A stretch of DNA of 64,000 nt from Lamellibrachia columna (GCA_963662155.1 OY759261.1:52068000-52131999); one strand, 5' to 3'; shown: positions 50,301-62,669, counted from the first letter of the stretch. Numbers and translations: made by a program. Notes: generated by a model from the sequence alone, not told the origin.

Positions 50301-51900
50301 GATAAGACAGAGAAGAAATATATTGCTGTAGAAAGGAGAGGGGATAAGAGAGAGAAGAAATACATTGCTGTAGAAAGGCGAGAGGATAAACAGAGAAGAA
50401 ATATATTGCTGTAGAAAGGAGAGGGGATAAGACAGAGAAGAAATACATTGCTGTAGAAAGGAGAGAGGATAAACAGAGAAGAGATATATTGCTGTAGAAA
50501 GGAGAGAGGATAAGACAGAGAAGAAATACATTGCTGTAGAAAGGAGAGAGGATAAACAGAGAAGAAATATATTGCTGTAGAAAGGAGAGAGGATAAGACA
50601 GAGAAGAAATACATTGCTGTAGAAAGGAGAGAGGATAAACAGAGAAGAAATATATTGCTGTAGAAAGGAGAGAGGTTAAGACAGAGAAGAAATACATTGC
50701 TGTAGAAAGGAGAGAGGATAAGACAGAGAAGAAATACATTGCTGTAGAAAGGAGAGAGGATAAGACAGAGAAGAAATACATTGCTGTAGAAAAGAGAGAG
50801 GATAAACAGTGAAGAAATATATTGCTGTAGAAAGGAGAGAGGATAAGACAGAGAAGAAATACATTGCTGTAGAAAGGAGAGAGGATAAGACAGAGAAGAA
50901 ATACATTGCTGTAGAAAGGAGAGAGGATAAGACAGAGAAGAAATATATTGCTGTAGAAAGGAGAGAGGATAAGACAGAGAAGGAATACATTGCTGTAGAA
51001 AGGAGAGAGGATAAGACAGAGAAGAAATACATTGCTGTAGAAAGGAGAGAGGATAAGACAGAGAAGAAATACATTGCTGTAGAAAGGAGAGGGGATAAGA
51101 CAGAGAAGAAATATATTGCTGTAGAAAGGAGAGAGGATAAACAGAGAAGAAATATATTGCTGTAGAAAGGAGAGAGGATAAAACAGAGAAGAAATACTTT
51201 GCTGTAGAAAGGAGAGGGGATAAGACAGAGAAGAAATATATTGCTGTAGAAAGGAGAGAGGATAAACAGAGAAGAAATATATTGCTGTAGAAAGGAGAGA
51301 GGATAAGACAGAGAAGAAATACATTGCTGTAGAAAGGAGAGAGGATAAGACAGAGAAGAAATATATTGCTGTAGAAAGGAGATAGGATAAAACAGCGATG
51401 AAATATATTGCTGTAGAAAGGAGAGAGGATAAAACAGAGAAGAAATATATTGCTGTAGAAAGGAGAGAGGATAAGACAGAGAAGAAATATATTGCTGTAG
51501 AAAGGAGAGGGGATAAGAGAGAGAAGAAATATATTGCTGTAGAAAGGAGAGGGGATAAGAGAGAGAAGAAATATATTGCTGTAGAAAGGAGAGAGGATAA
51601 ACAGAGAAGAAATATATTGATGTAGAAAGGAGAGGGGATAAGATAGAGAAGAAATATATTGAGGTAGAAAGGAGAGAGGATAAGACAGAGAAGATATATA
51701 TTGAGGTAGAAAGGAGAGAGGATAAGAGAGAGAAGAAATATATTGCTGTAGAAAGGAGAGAGGATAAGACAGAGAAGATATATATTGAGGTAGAAAGGAG
51801 AGGGGATAAGAGAGAGAAGAAATATATTATTGTTAGCAGGAGAGAGGATAAGACAGAGAAGAAATATATTGCTGTACAAAGGAGAGGGGATAAGAGAGAG
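47386..51900. repeat. 42-bp purine-rich satellite, about 107 copies
   Basis: Unit GAAAGGAGAGAGGATAAGAC, AGAGAAGAAATATATTGCTG, TA. The plus strand is strongly purine-rich. A frequent variant drops one base (GATAAACAGAG for GATAAGACAGAG), giving 41-bp units that rotate the frame. That is why several 300-680-codon minus-strand frames (YFFSVLSSLLSTA, YPLSFLQQYISSLS) overlap. TATATT/TACATT and GATGTA/GCTGTA variants cluster in blocks. Most divergent units lie at the two edges. Confidence 0.97.
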
Positions 51901-52549
51901 AAGAAATATGTTGCCCCCAGCGTACCTTTCTATGTTATTACAACTTTACCGTTGCATATCGCTTTCGAGATAGCCTAACCCTTTCATTGCGCCTGTTAGC
52001 TGTGGTTTCCGAGAATTAAGTTCGATAGAAGTTTTCATATTATTATTATTATTGTTATATTATTTGGTTGGTGAATAGTCAGAAAGGTGGACTGTCGAAC
52101 AAACGGATGAACCGATGAACGAATTGAAGGACGGCTTGAATAAGTCGACTGATTGGCGAATGGATAATTAGACAAGCATGTTTATTTTAGATTTCCGGTG
52201 TGTACGTGTAATAAGCACACATATGAATAGGCGTCTTGTTTTAAGCCTGGAGTTAACGGGCCGAAGCGCAATATTGAATATTAATACAACGTTGTAAGTA
52301 TTAATACATCATACTTCTGTTAGCGTCACTGACATTCGGCGGAATGCATGCGTGCTATGTTTAGATTGTTCGCGCTTTGCGTTGAATAATTGTTGATACA
52401 TTTAGAAACACACCATTGACTTGATTTAGCGAGGTAGGCCAGCAACAACTGCGGCTTACGGCGCACATAAAGTGTTGTGACGGAAGCGAATTTTTTTTCT
52501 AAATGTTTACGCCCCAACTTTTATTCTTGAAGACCGATCGAGATACACC

Positions 52550-52550
<1 letters not shown>
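51901..52550. other. unrecognised spacer
   Basis: Begins with ATATGTTGCCCCCAGCG, which recurs at 63369. Contains a (TTA)n run near 52041. No gene recognised. Confidence 0.4.
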
Positions 52551-52601
<51 letters not shown>

Positions 52602-52604
52602 GGC

Positions 52605-52640
<36 letters not shown>

Positions 52641-52705
52641 GGACAGACAGACAGACAGACAGACTGACAGACAGACAGACAGAGAGACTGACAGACATAC
52701 ATACA
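52551..52705. repeat. (CAGA)n microsatellite, about 37 copies
   Basis: Tetramer run with a few GGCA, GGAC and CTGA substitutions, grading into CATA and AC repeats up to about 52745. Confidence 0.97.
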
Positions 52706-52799
52706 TACACAAACACATACACACACACGCACATACTCACGCACACACATCTACATCCAGACAGATCCATGGTTACAGTAAAAAACATAGGGCGTTTGG

Positions 52800-53488
52800 C
52801 GGGGTTTTGATAACAGCATGTTGATGTGGGGGTTGTATGGTAGGGTTTTGGTAATGGAGTGTTGATGTGGGGGTTATATGGTAGAGTTTTTGGTAACTGC
52901 ATGTTGATGTGGGGGCTATATGGTAGGGTTTTGGTAACAGCGTGTTGATGTGGGGGTTATATGGTAGGGTTTTGATAACATCATGTTGATGTGGGGGCTA
53001 TATGGTAAGGTTTTGGTAACATCATGTGGATGTGGGGGCTATATGGTAGGGTTTTGAAAACTTCAAGTTGAAGTGGGGGTTATATAGTAAGGTTTTGATA
53101 AGTGCATGTTGCTGTGGGGGCTATATAGTAGGGTTTTGGTAGCAGCATGTTGATGTGGGGGCTATATGGTAGGGTTTTGGTAACAGCATGTTGATGTAGG
53201 GGTTATATGGTAGGGTTTTGATAAGTGCATGTTGATGTGGGGGCTATATGGTAGGGTTTTTATAAGTGCATGTTGATGTGGGGGCTATATGGTAGGGTTT
53301 TGGTAACATAGTGTTGATGTGGGGGCTATAGGGTAGGGTTTTTATAATTGCATGTTGATGTGGGGCTATGTGGTAGGGTTTTGATAACTGCATGTTGATG
53401 TGGGGCAATGTGGTAGGGTTTATATAACTGCATGTTGATGTGGGGGCTATATGGTAGGGTCTTTATAACTGCATGTTGATGTGGGATG
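52800..53488. repeat. 41-bp minisatellite, about 17 copies
   Basis: GGTAGGGTTTTGGTAACAGC, ATGTTGATGTGGGGGCTATA, T. G-rich on the plus strand with one G5 run per unit. The middle (GGTAACA / GATAAGTGC / TATAACTGC) varies most. Confidence 0.95.
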
Positions 53489-54255
53489 TATATGCATGGT
53501 GAATGGCAGATTGTAACAGTAATACGGTTGGATGGCACATTAGCCACAGAGAAAATATATTTATCAATCACTCAACCGAGGAAATAATTAATAACAGGAC
53601 CGAACATCATTATCATTCCATATATTTGATACTATATTAGTCTAATTACATCTGCTTTTTGTGCCCAATCTGTCGGGGAAACCTTTTGCAAAGTCAACGA
53701 GTTGACTACTTACAGGAGAGCGTTGAGACCGACTGACAGCCACCGGATTCTTTATGTGTCGCGGAGTAATAAATAAACACGCGGGAGCTATCACGGGAAA
53801 CAGAGGGAGAAACGCTTTGCGCCCGAAGTACCTCGGCCTTGTAGGACGCGCGGGAACAATCGAATCCCGGTAATTAGTTTAACGTTACGCGACGTCAAGT
53901 TGAATTTCGCGTCTTTTATTTTTGGCGTGCAGAAGTGACGCAAATAGCAAAGGCGACCCGAAGCTGATGCACCGCGGTCGAAAACACCTTGCCTTGGGGG
54001 TTGGGGGGAGGGTGCTTCGCGATAGGGTCGTTCGGCTGATATACTGATCACGACTAATCCGGTGTGCGCGTGCGTGCGTGTGTGTGCGTGCCTGCGTGGG
54101 TGGGTGTGAAAACATTGTGTGGAAACACACAAAAATAGTGAGTTTCTATATTTACGGACTATTTAGGCGCTAAATTGTCTGTTGCATAACAATATTTCAT
54201 GATATTTTTTCTTATGTTTTGCTTACTGTTACATTATTGTAGGCCCCTGCTACCA
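53489..54255. other. unrecognised region
   Basis: Slightly GC-rich 53790-54050 with frames open on the minus strand but no recognisable domain. A short GTGC run is at 54062-54110. Confidence 0.4.
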
Positions 54256-54257
54256 TT

Positions 54258-54807
<550 letters not shown>

Positions 54808-55447
54808 GCTATCGGGCCTACTTTATATAATACGATAAGGCAATGGAACGTGATAGACGTTTCTCGATGCGGCGAGAACCAATCCCAAATCGTTAACCAC
54901 CCTTAGGCCAGAGGAACCTAACACGACAGCGGAGGTGATCTTGCAGTGGAACTGGATATAGAAAAGGATTATGCACAACCCCAGAAGGTCCTTCCGCAGG
55001 CATGCGGAAAAGGAAATGCCAAAGGACAGGGTAGTTACGTGACACCAGTCAACACCAATGCCTTGTCTAGCAACATGAAACGGGGAAAAACAACAGCTAA
55101 CGGGTGCAACCCAACAACATCTTGTTTCCTGTGCGTCCAACAAGATGTTCCGACCATCCGGGTTGTCCCTGCAGAGTTTCCCGGGATGACATGTCCGGAA
55201 GGAGAGCCAGCGTCCGTACAGCAGGAAATGCAATGCGACCAGTGGCCCGCAAGTGGCCCGACTGTGGGGATTCTTCCATTTATTAAGTGCTTGTTGTGAT
55301 TAGTCGTCGCATAAGTGGATCCGTTTGGCAACAATTTGTGATCTTTGGTCCCTTTATACGGGGCTATCACGGTGGTGTGTCTAGCCCCTGGAATATTCCT
55401 CGATGTATTCCGTTCCTTCGCGAAGTGCAATACCGTCATGACAGCAG
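54808..55447. other. unrecognised region with long open frames on both strands
   Basis: Frames 54946-55299 plus (117 codons) and 54823-55233 minus (136 codons) overlap. Neither has a domain I recognise and neither is clearly favoured. Could be a decayed transposon or chance. Confidence 0.35.
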
Positions 55448-55806
55448 TACAACATCCAAAACGAGGGATGGTGCAGTGCGTGGATGTACTTGACACTGCG
55501 CAGTACAACATCCAAAACGAGGGATGGTGCAGTGCGTGGATGTACTTGACACTGCGCAGTACAACATCCAAAACGAGGGATGGTGCAGTGCGTGGATGTA
55601 CTTGACACTGCGCAGTACAACATCCAAACCGAGGGATGGTGCAGTGCGTGGATGTACTTGACACTGCGCAGTACAACATCCAAAACGAGGGATGGTGCAG
55701 TGCGTGGAGGTACTTGACACTGCGCAGTACAACATCCAAAACGAGGGATGGTGCAGTGCGTGGAGGTACTTGACACTGCGCAGTACAACATCCAAAACGA
55801 GGGATC
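55448..55806. repeat. 56-bp tandem repeat, 6.4 copies
   Basis: Units start TACAACATCCAAAACGAGGG at 55448 and every 56 bp. Each contains the perfect palindrome ACTGCGCAGT. The last partial unit joins the 71-bp array directly. Confidence 0.95.
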
Positions 55807-57366
55807 ACCAGACCATTGGCTACTGTCGCCTGATGATGATGTTAATGGCATTGAGGTATTTATATGTTGGTACACCCACCAGACCATTGGCTACTGTCGC
55901 CTGATGATGATGTTAATGGCATTGAGGTATTTATATGTTGGTACACCCACCAGACCATTGGCTACTGTCGCCTGATGATGATGTTAATGGCATTGAGGTA
56001 TTTATATGTTGGTACACCCACCAGACCATTGGCTACTGTCGCCTGACGATGATGTTAATGACATTGAGGTATTTATATGTTGGTACACCCACCAGACCAT
56101 TGGCTACTGTCGCCTGATGATGACGTTAATGGCATTAAGGTATTTATATGTTGGTACCATTGGCTACTGTCGCCTGACGATGATGTTAATGGCATTGAGG
56201 TATTTATATGTTGGTACACCCACCAGACCATTGGCTACTGTCGCCTGACGATGATGTTAATGACATTGAGGTATTTATATGTTGGTACACCCACCAGACC
56301 ATTGGCTACTGTCGCCTGATGATGAGGTTAATGGCATTGAGGTATTTATATGTTGGTACACCCACCAGACCATTGGCTACTGTCGCCTGACGATGATGTT
56401 AATGACATTGAGGTATTTATATGTTGGTACACCCACCAGACCATTGGCTACTGTCGCCTGATGATGACGTTAATGGCATTGAGGTATTTATATGTTGGTA
56501 CACCCACCAGACCATTGGCTACTGTCGCCTGACGATGATGTTAATGACATTGAGGTATTTATATGTTGGTACACCCACCAGACCATTGGCTACTGTCGCC
56601 TGACGATGATGTTAATGACATTGAGGTATTTATATGTTGGTACACCCACCAGACCATTGGCTACTGTCGCCTGATGATGACGTTAATGGCATTGAGGTAT
56701 TTATATGTTGGTACACCCACCAGACCATTGGCTACTGTCGCCTGATGATGACGTTAATGGCATTGAGGTATTTATATGTTGGTACACCCACCAGACCATT
56801 GGCTACTGTCGCCTGACGATGATGTTAATGACATTGAGGTATTTTTATGTTGGTACACCCACCAGACCATTGGCTACTGTCGCCTGATGATGATGTTAAT
56901 GGCATTAAGGTATTTATATGTTGGTACACCCACCAGACCATTGGCTACTGTCGCCTTATGATGATGTTAATGACAATGAGGTATTTATACGTTGGTACAC
57001 CCACCAGACCATTGGCTACTGTCGCCTGATGATGATGTTAATGGCATTGAGGTATTTATATGTTGGTACACCCACCAGACCATTGGCTACTGTCGCCTGA
57101 TGATGATGTTAATGGCATTGAGGTATTTATATGTTGGTACACCCACCAGACCATTGGCTACTGTCGCCTTATGATGATGTTAATGACAATGAGGTATTTA
57201 TATGTTGGTACACCCACCAGACCATTGGCTACTGTCGCCTTATGATGATGTTAATGACATTGAGGTATTTATATGTTGGTACACCCACAAGACCATTGGC
57301 TACTGTCGCCTTATGATGATGTTAATGACAATGAGGTATTTATAAGTTGGTACACCCACCAGATCA
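55807..57366. repeat. 71-bp satellite, about 22 copies
   Basis: ACCAGACCATTGGCTACTGT, CGCCTGATGATGATGTTAAT, GGCATTGAGGTATTTATATG, TTGGTACACCC. One unit near 56150 is shortened by about 11 bp. ACGATG, TGACGT and TTATGA variants alternate in blocks. Because 71 is 2 mod 3, each 60-codon open frame restarts every unit; none is a gene. Copies decay from 57290 to about 57440. Confidence 0.96.
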
Positions 57367-57589
57367 TTGGCTACTGACGCCTCATGGTGATGTTCGTGGC
57401 ATTGGAGTATTTACATATTGGTATCCCACCCACCAGACTATGGGTTATTGTGAACATCATACAGAACATTATTTCTACACTGCAGGGATTACAAAGCAAT
57501 GCATTCTTTTCGATGGGAATGTGAAAGGTTTGTACTTGATGTTCAGCGTTTCTTAGATGTTGTGTCACTACAGGAGACAGTTAAGCAAC

Positions 57590-57700
57590 TTACACAAACA
57601 CAGAGAAAAGGAAAAGCGCTATGTAAATAATGTGCCGAAGCTACAAATCACACTTCATCAAATACCGCATTACGACATCACTTAAATGTCATTCACCCAT
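57590..57700 (+). pseudogene. BED zinc-finger relic of an hAT-type transposase
   Basis: In one plus frame from about 57608 the translation reads GKALCK, a stop, CAEATNHTSSNTALRHHL and NVIHP. This fits the BED finger pattern C-x2-C ... sNT-LRHHL..-H, the DNA-binding domain at the N-terminus of many hAT transposases. The TAA between the two cysteines, and the absence of a DDE domain downstream, mark it as dead or as a small fragment. Short motif, so moderate confidence. Confidence 0.5.
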
Positions 57701-57762
57701 CGGTACATTGTTCCCGGAAGTGGTGAAAACAGACCAGGAGAAACAGGTGCACACATACATAC

Positions 57763-57828
57763 CGCGGTTACGTACGCGGTTACGTACGCCGTTACGTACG
57801 CGGTTACGTACGCGGTTACGTACGTGGC
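57763..57828. repeat. 12-bp repeat CGGTTACGTACG, about 5 copies
   Basis: Units contain the palindrome TACGTA. One unit has GCCG for GCGG. Confidence 0.93.
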
Positions 57829-58599
57829 ATCCAGGGTCCAGCTCAAATGGTTTTAGTACTTTGTTCACGACTATTTGTTAGTGGTCCGGGGAATGTTTCC
57901 AGTCCACGAGATCCTAGTCCACTCAGCTGCGTAAATGAGTATATGGCTGTGGACGTGCTGGAATCTCCAAACGAATAGGATTCGCGTAGTCATCGCACAA
58001 TGGCTAAAAAATGTACGTAAAATTCGAGTGGGTGTCGAAAGATGGAATGTAAAACACAACGTTGCCATTTATGATTCCGCCTTCCTTTTGCTCAACTGTT
58101 CTTTTTATGTGACAGTTTTGTTCCTGCAGAACATCAAAGCAGCACCACGTTTTGTCACGTTTTGTCACGTTTTGTCATTACGAAATGAAAAGTTTAACCA
58201 TCATCATACAACATTTTTCATTCGTCTCATGAGGCTTATGTGCGTGAGCAAACCATTAGATACAACGTGGATTTCCTGCTAGACGTTCCGTATCGATTCT
58301 CGTTTTGCAAGTGCTCGGGTGACCATTGGATTCATGCAGTGCACTTCCGAGTGGAGTATTGATGGATAACGCGGGACAGCGCAATGCCCTTTTACAGGTT
58401 TACTGCGTCCTACGGCAAACATAAATATGCGACGAAGAGGATGGACTAAACAGGCAAGAACACGAGGGCTGCAAAACGTATATCTTATCCATAGCAATTG
58501 CCAATAGTTGGATTTAAAAGTAGCCACAAAGGGCAAAAGGTACCTTACAAATAACCTGCCACAGTGGCTGGTTGGGCATCATACCTCCCATGAACATAA
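57829..58599. other. unrecognised region with a SINE tail
   Basis: CCACTCAGCTGCGTAAATGA at 57919 matches the 3' part of the SINE at 61155-61180. CACGTTTTGT occurs three times at 58146-58175. No gene recognised. Confidence 0.45.
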
Positions 58600-58800
58600 T
58601 GGTAACCGTAACACATGAAGTACCACATGAACATATGTTAAGTACAACCCATGAAGCCTCACAAGTATATAATTATGTTAAGCACAAGACATGAAGTCTC
58701 ACATGAACATATGGTAAACACAGCACATGAACCGTCTCGTGAACAGATGGTAACCACAACACATGAAGCCACACATGAACACATGGTAACCATAACAGAT
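58600..58800. repeat. degenerate repeat of CACATGAA..ATGGTAA words
   Basis: ACATGAAG, CACATGAACA and TATGGTAA alternate at irregular 30-65 bp intervals. The sequence 58801-59263 after it shows nothing recognisable. Confidence 0.7.
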
Positions 58801-59263
58801 GCAGCACGTTGTGTATATGACACGTCGGTGCGGATCAGGATCTGTGTTCAGATCTGTGTTAAATCACAGTTGAATAGATGGGCAATGCGACACATGCGGC
58901 ATAAGGAAATAGGTTCTACAAAATGACAGAAGAGCACCGTTACCTAAAACACTCCGGCCACCAGATCCTAGAATGTTGAATGCTTACAAAGACGGTGGCT
59001 GTCACGAAGCTGTCACGAAACATGTGGGTGTCAATTCTCGTTAAATACGAACCAATGATGAGTACAGCGCTCTACGATTCTAATGACACTGTAATGATCT
59101 GTCCATAAACGGGCTGTGTGGAATTACGAAACGTGAAATAAGTCCAAGTTCAATTCAAACAGTTGTGGGATCTGATTCACTTGTCCCACAATAGGAAGAA
59201 TAGATGAATTGCACGGGCCAAGTACTAACCTGAAGACTATTTTTCGAATACGTTTTATAATGT

Positions 59264-59570
59264 AGCACTTGATAATGTAACACTTTATACTGTAACACTT
59301 AATAATGTAACACTTTATAACGTAACACTTCATAGTGTAACAATTCATAATGTAACACTTTATAGTGTAACACTTCATAATGTAACATTCCATAATGCAA
59401 CACTTCATAATGTAACACTTCATAACGTAACACTTTATAATGCAACACTTTATAATATAACACTTAATAATGCAACACTTCATAATGTAACACTTTATAA
59501 TGTATCACTTCATAACATAACACTTTATAATTTAATACGCCATAATGTAACACTTCATAATTTAACTCTG
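59264..59570. repeat. 15-bp AT-rich minisatellite, about 20 copies
   Basis: Core ATAATGTAACACTTC with A/T and G/C variants; degenerate toward both ends. Confidence 0.93.
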
Positions 59571-59590
59571 ATGTTACTGTGAATTATTTC

Positions 59591-59768
59591 ATATTCGGCA
59601 GTCTGCGTTACAATATCTTCAGCGAAATTAAAATAACGAGATGACCCATTTTAACTGTAATCAATGCGAAATATATTACATATTCGGCAGTCTGTGTTAC
59701 AATATTTTCAACGAAATTAAAATAACGAGATGACCCATTTTAAGTGTAATCAATGCGAAATATATTAC
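59591..59768. repeat. 89-bp tandem duplication
   Basis: ATATTCGGCAGTCTGCGTTA at 59591 recurs at 59680 with about five substitutions over 89 bp. Confidence 0.92.
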
Positions 59769-60479
59769 ATTTAAACTGTACTCAACCAAGATAGCAGGGT
59801 GTGTACGTGCTATTTGTAACGCAATTATTAGCAAATAAGTCCGGTTTGTTATGTAATTAACGTTATATTAGTGTAAACAGTAACGTCATATGTATAATGT
59901 TATAAATTGTCACATTTGTAATAAAACTAATAATTAACATGTGAAGTGATCAATAACAAAACCGTCACATTGGAACATAAATTAAATGCATTGTAGTATT
60001 ATCGTTATCGACAAGGTATACATCACATTCAAAACATAATCAATAGTCATGTACGACAACAGAAAACAGAAAACTTTCGTAATGTGATCAAGATAAACAC
60101 AGACATTTCAGATATGATCAATAGTAAATAATTATGTCACATAAATCGCATCAATAGGACATGCCCAAACGTTCGAAAAACATTGGTCTTCCGGAAAGCC
60201 AGTGACGATTAATTGGATTTTGTGTTGGAGTCTTGCCTTATTCCCAGTTGATAAAACTGCCAGCAAGCAACTACAAATAAAACGGCGTACAGAAAGCTGT
60301 TGGTGGTACCATTTGAGATCAATGATAACATCGAGTTGTGATATTCGTACTGTGCACAACGTTACGATGTTGCTTCAATGGTAACTGTACACTTTGATGA
60401 GCGTCTTGTCAGCGTTTTTCCGCATATCCTACAATTGTTTTTAGAAAAATCAACATTGAAGATGCTCCACGTGACTAGT
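59769..60479. other. unrecognised AT-rich spacer
   Basis: No gene or array recognised. Confidence 0.4.
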
Positions 60480-60985
60480 CGCCCAAGCCATCCAGATTCG
60501 ATATCCGTACACCGGGGATCCTTCCGTTACTGACACGTACACATGCTGACAACCTGATTCGATCTCCGTACACCAGGGATCCTTTCCGTTACTAATATGT
60601 GCGCATGCTGACAACCATATTCGATATCCGTACACCAGGGATCCTTTCCGTTACTGACATGTGCGCATGCTGACAACCATATTCGATATCCGTACACCAG
60701 AGATCCATCCGTTAGTGACATGTGCTCATGCTGACAACCATATTCGATATCCGCACACCGGGGATCCTTCCTACTGACACGTACACATGCTGACAACCAG
60801 ATTCGATATCCGTACACAAGGGTCCTTCCGTCACTGACACATACACATGCTGTCAGCCAGATTGGATATCCGTACACCAGGGATCCTTCCGTTACTGACA
60901 CGTACACACGCTGACAACCAGATTCGATATCCGTACACCAGGGATCCTTCCGTTACTGACATGTACACATGCTGCCAACCAGCAC
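60480..60985. repeat. about 60-bp minisatellite, 8 copies
   Basis: CCAGATTCGATATCCGTACA, CCAGGGATCCTTCCGTTACT, GACACGTACACATGCTGACA, A. Unit length varies from 58 to 62 bp through small indels. Confidence 0.94.
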
Positions 60986-61037
60986 CTAACATTTAAACGT
61001 GTCTGCAACAGAAGAGTCGTAAACCACAAGTGTGCCC

Positions 61038-61200
61038 TTGGGGCGCGGTGGTGCAGTGGTCAGAACATCGGATTCTCCATCGAGAGAAACCGGGTTCGAA
61101 TCATCTTGCTACCGTGTCGAAGCTTCGGCTATTTCGTTCACCACACATTGCTACAGTTCACTCAGCTGTACAAATGAGTATCTAGCTATAGAGAGGAGGT
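61038..61200 (+). mobile_element. tRNA-derived SINE, best preserved copy
   Basis: Head GGGGCGCGGTGGTGCAGTGG (A-box) and GGGTTCGAATC (B-box) about 45 bp later, with an anticodon-arm-like segment between, then CTTGCTACCGTGTCGAAGCT, CTATTTCGTTCACC and CACTCAGCTGTACAAATGAG. The 31-bp array starts exactly where the SINE tail ends. Confidence 0.75.
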
Positions 61201-61458
61201 GAAGTGTAAAGGAACAGGTCTGCCAGGTGGAGAAGTGTAAAGACACAGGTCTGCCAGGGGGTGAAGTGTAAAGGAACAGGTCTGCCAGGGGGTGAAGTGT
61301 AAAGGAAAAGGTCTGCCAGGTGGAGAAGTGTAAAGGGACAGGTCTGCCAGGGGGTGAAGTGTAAAGGAAAAGGTCTGCCAGGTGGAGAAATGTAAAGGAA
61401 CAGGTCTGCCAGGGGGTGAAGTGTAAAGGAACAGGTCTGCCAGGGGGTGAAGTGTAAG
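61201..61458. repeat. 31-bp minisatellite, about 8.3 copies
   Basis: GAAGTGTAAAGGAACAGGTC, TGCCAGGGGGT, alternating with a GTGGA variant. Adjoins the SINE tail without a gap. Confidence 0.94.
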
Positions 61459-61665
61459 GCCCCTTGAACTGTACCAAGGACTGGATACCGCGCTCTACAA
61501 GAGCGCACGTTTTTTTGCTCTTTCCTTGTTCGAAACTACTTTCTCAAGATGCAAGGACTTCTTGAAGGGTGACCGTCTCAAAACTACTGGCACTCTATTC
61601 GTCTACCATCAACCCTGAAGTAAAATACTGATATGTCCCCTTCTGTTTGTGCAGTCCGATGATAT
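61459..61665. other. unrecognised spacer
   Basis: Short unique stretch; nothing recognised. Confidence 0.4.
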
Positions 61666-62458
61666 GCTGGGTCTTGCATCTCGTGCAGTTCTTGTTAATG
61701 CTCTCGCTCTAGCAACATCTCGTGCAGTTCTTGTTAATGCTCTCGCTCTAGCAACATGACATGCTGGATCTTGCATCTCGTGCAGTTCTTGTTAATGCTC
61801 TCGCTCTAGCAACATCTCGTGCAGTTCTTGTTAATGCTCTCGCTCTAGCAACATCTCGTGCAGTTCTTGTTAATGCTCTCGCTCTAGCAACATGACATGC
61901 TGGGTCTTGCATCTCGTGCAGTTCTTGTTAATGCTCTCGCTCTAGCAACATCTCGTGCAGTTCTTGTTAATGCTCTCGCTCTAGCAACATCTCGTGCAGT
62001 TCTTGTTAATGCTCTCGCTCTAGCAACATGTCGTGCAGTTCTTGTTAATGCTCTCGCTCTAGCAACATCTCGTGCAGTTCTTGTTAATGCTCTCGCTCTA
62101 GCAACATCTCGTGCAGTTCTTGTTAATGCTCTCGCTCTAGCAACATCTCGTGCAGTTCTTGTTAATGCTCTCGCTCTAGCAACATCTCGTGCAGTTCTTG
62201 TTAATGCTCTCGCTCTAGCAACATCTCGTGCAGTTCTTGTTAATGCTCTCGCTCTAGCAACATCTCGTGCAGTTCTTGTTAATGCTCTCGCTCTAGCAAC
62301 ATCTCGTGCAGTTCTTGTTAATGCTCTCGCTCTAGCAACATCTCGTGCAGTTCTTGTTAATGCTCTCGCTCTAGCAACATCTCGTGCAGTTCTTGTTAAT
62401 GCTCTCGCTCTAGCAACATCTCGTGCAGTTCTTGATAATGCTCTCGCTCTAGCAACAT
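61666..62458. repeat. 39-bp minisatellite, about 19 copies
   Basis: TCTCGTGCAGTTCTTGTTAA, TGCTCTCGCTCTAGCAACA. In the first 240 bp three copies carry an extra TGACATGCTGGGTCTTGCA, giving longer composite units. 39 is 13 codons, so SRAVLVNALALAT stays open on the plus strand and DVARARALTRTAR on the minus strand over more than 200 codons. No initiation context or unique flank supports a gene. Confidence 0.95.
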
Positions 62459-62669
62459 GTCGCCGCTTCCCGCCGCTCGTCCTCGCGCTCGACGTCGTGT
62501 TTACGTGTCGCCATCTGGCGGCTATATATTGACACATGGTGTACGGCGGAATATGAATAGATTTGTACCCTCTCGACGTCTCTTTGGTAATGCTTTACAC
62601 TATTGCATTTTCATGGAGGAACAAAATAAAACATTAGCAATACGACTCGAAGATCTGTTGATAGATTAG
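62457..62669 (+). other. 70-codon ATG-initiated frame downstream of the 39-bp array
   Basis: Starts at the last array base with ATGTCGCCGCTTCCC and ends TAG at 62667-62669. The first 20 codons are Arg/Pro-rich, the rest resembles no family I know. A TATATAT lies at 62521. Possibly a chance frame. Confidence 0.15.

Noticed and set aside
47140..51879. Several 290-684-codon S/L/F-rich frames as membrane-protein genes
   Set aside because: They overlap in different frames of one 42-bp satellite, and frame rotation comes from 41-bp units. Hydrophobicity is a by-product of the complement of purine-rich DNA.
54823..55299. Overlapping 117- and 136-codon frames as a real gene
   Set aside because: No recognisable domain, start context or codon signal favours either strand.
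55864..57316. CRISPR-like interpretation of the regular 71-bp repeats
   Set aside because: There are no unique spacers: the whole 71-bp period is conserved, and the setting is eukaryotic.
61038..61110. Functional tRNA gene
   Set aside because: A- and B-box words are present, but the acceptor stem does not pair and the sequence continues into a shared SINE body.
61884..62537. 217-codon (minus) and 211-codon (plus) frames as repeat proteins
   Set aside because: Both strands are open in the same 39-bp array, whose unit lacks stops. No unique flanking coding sequence.
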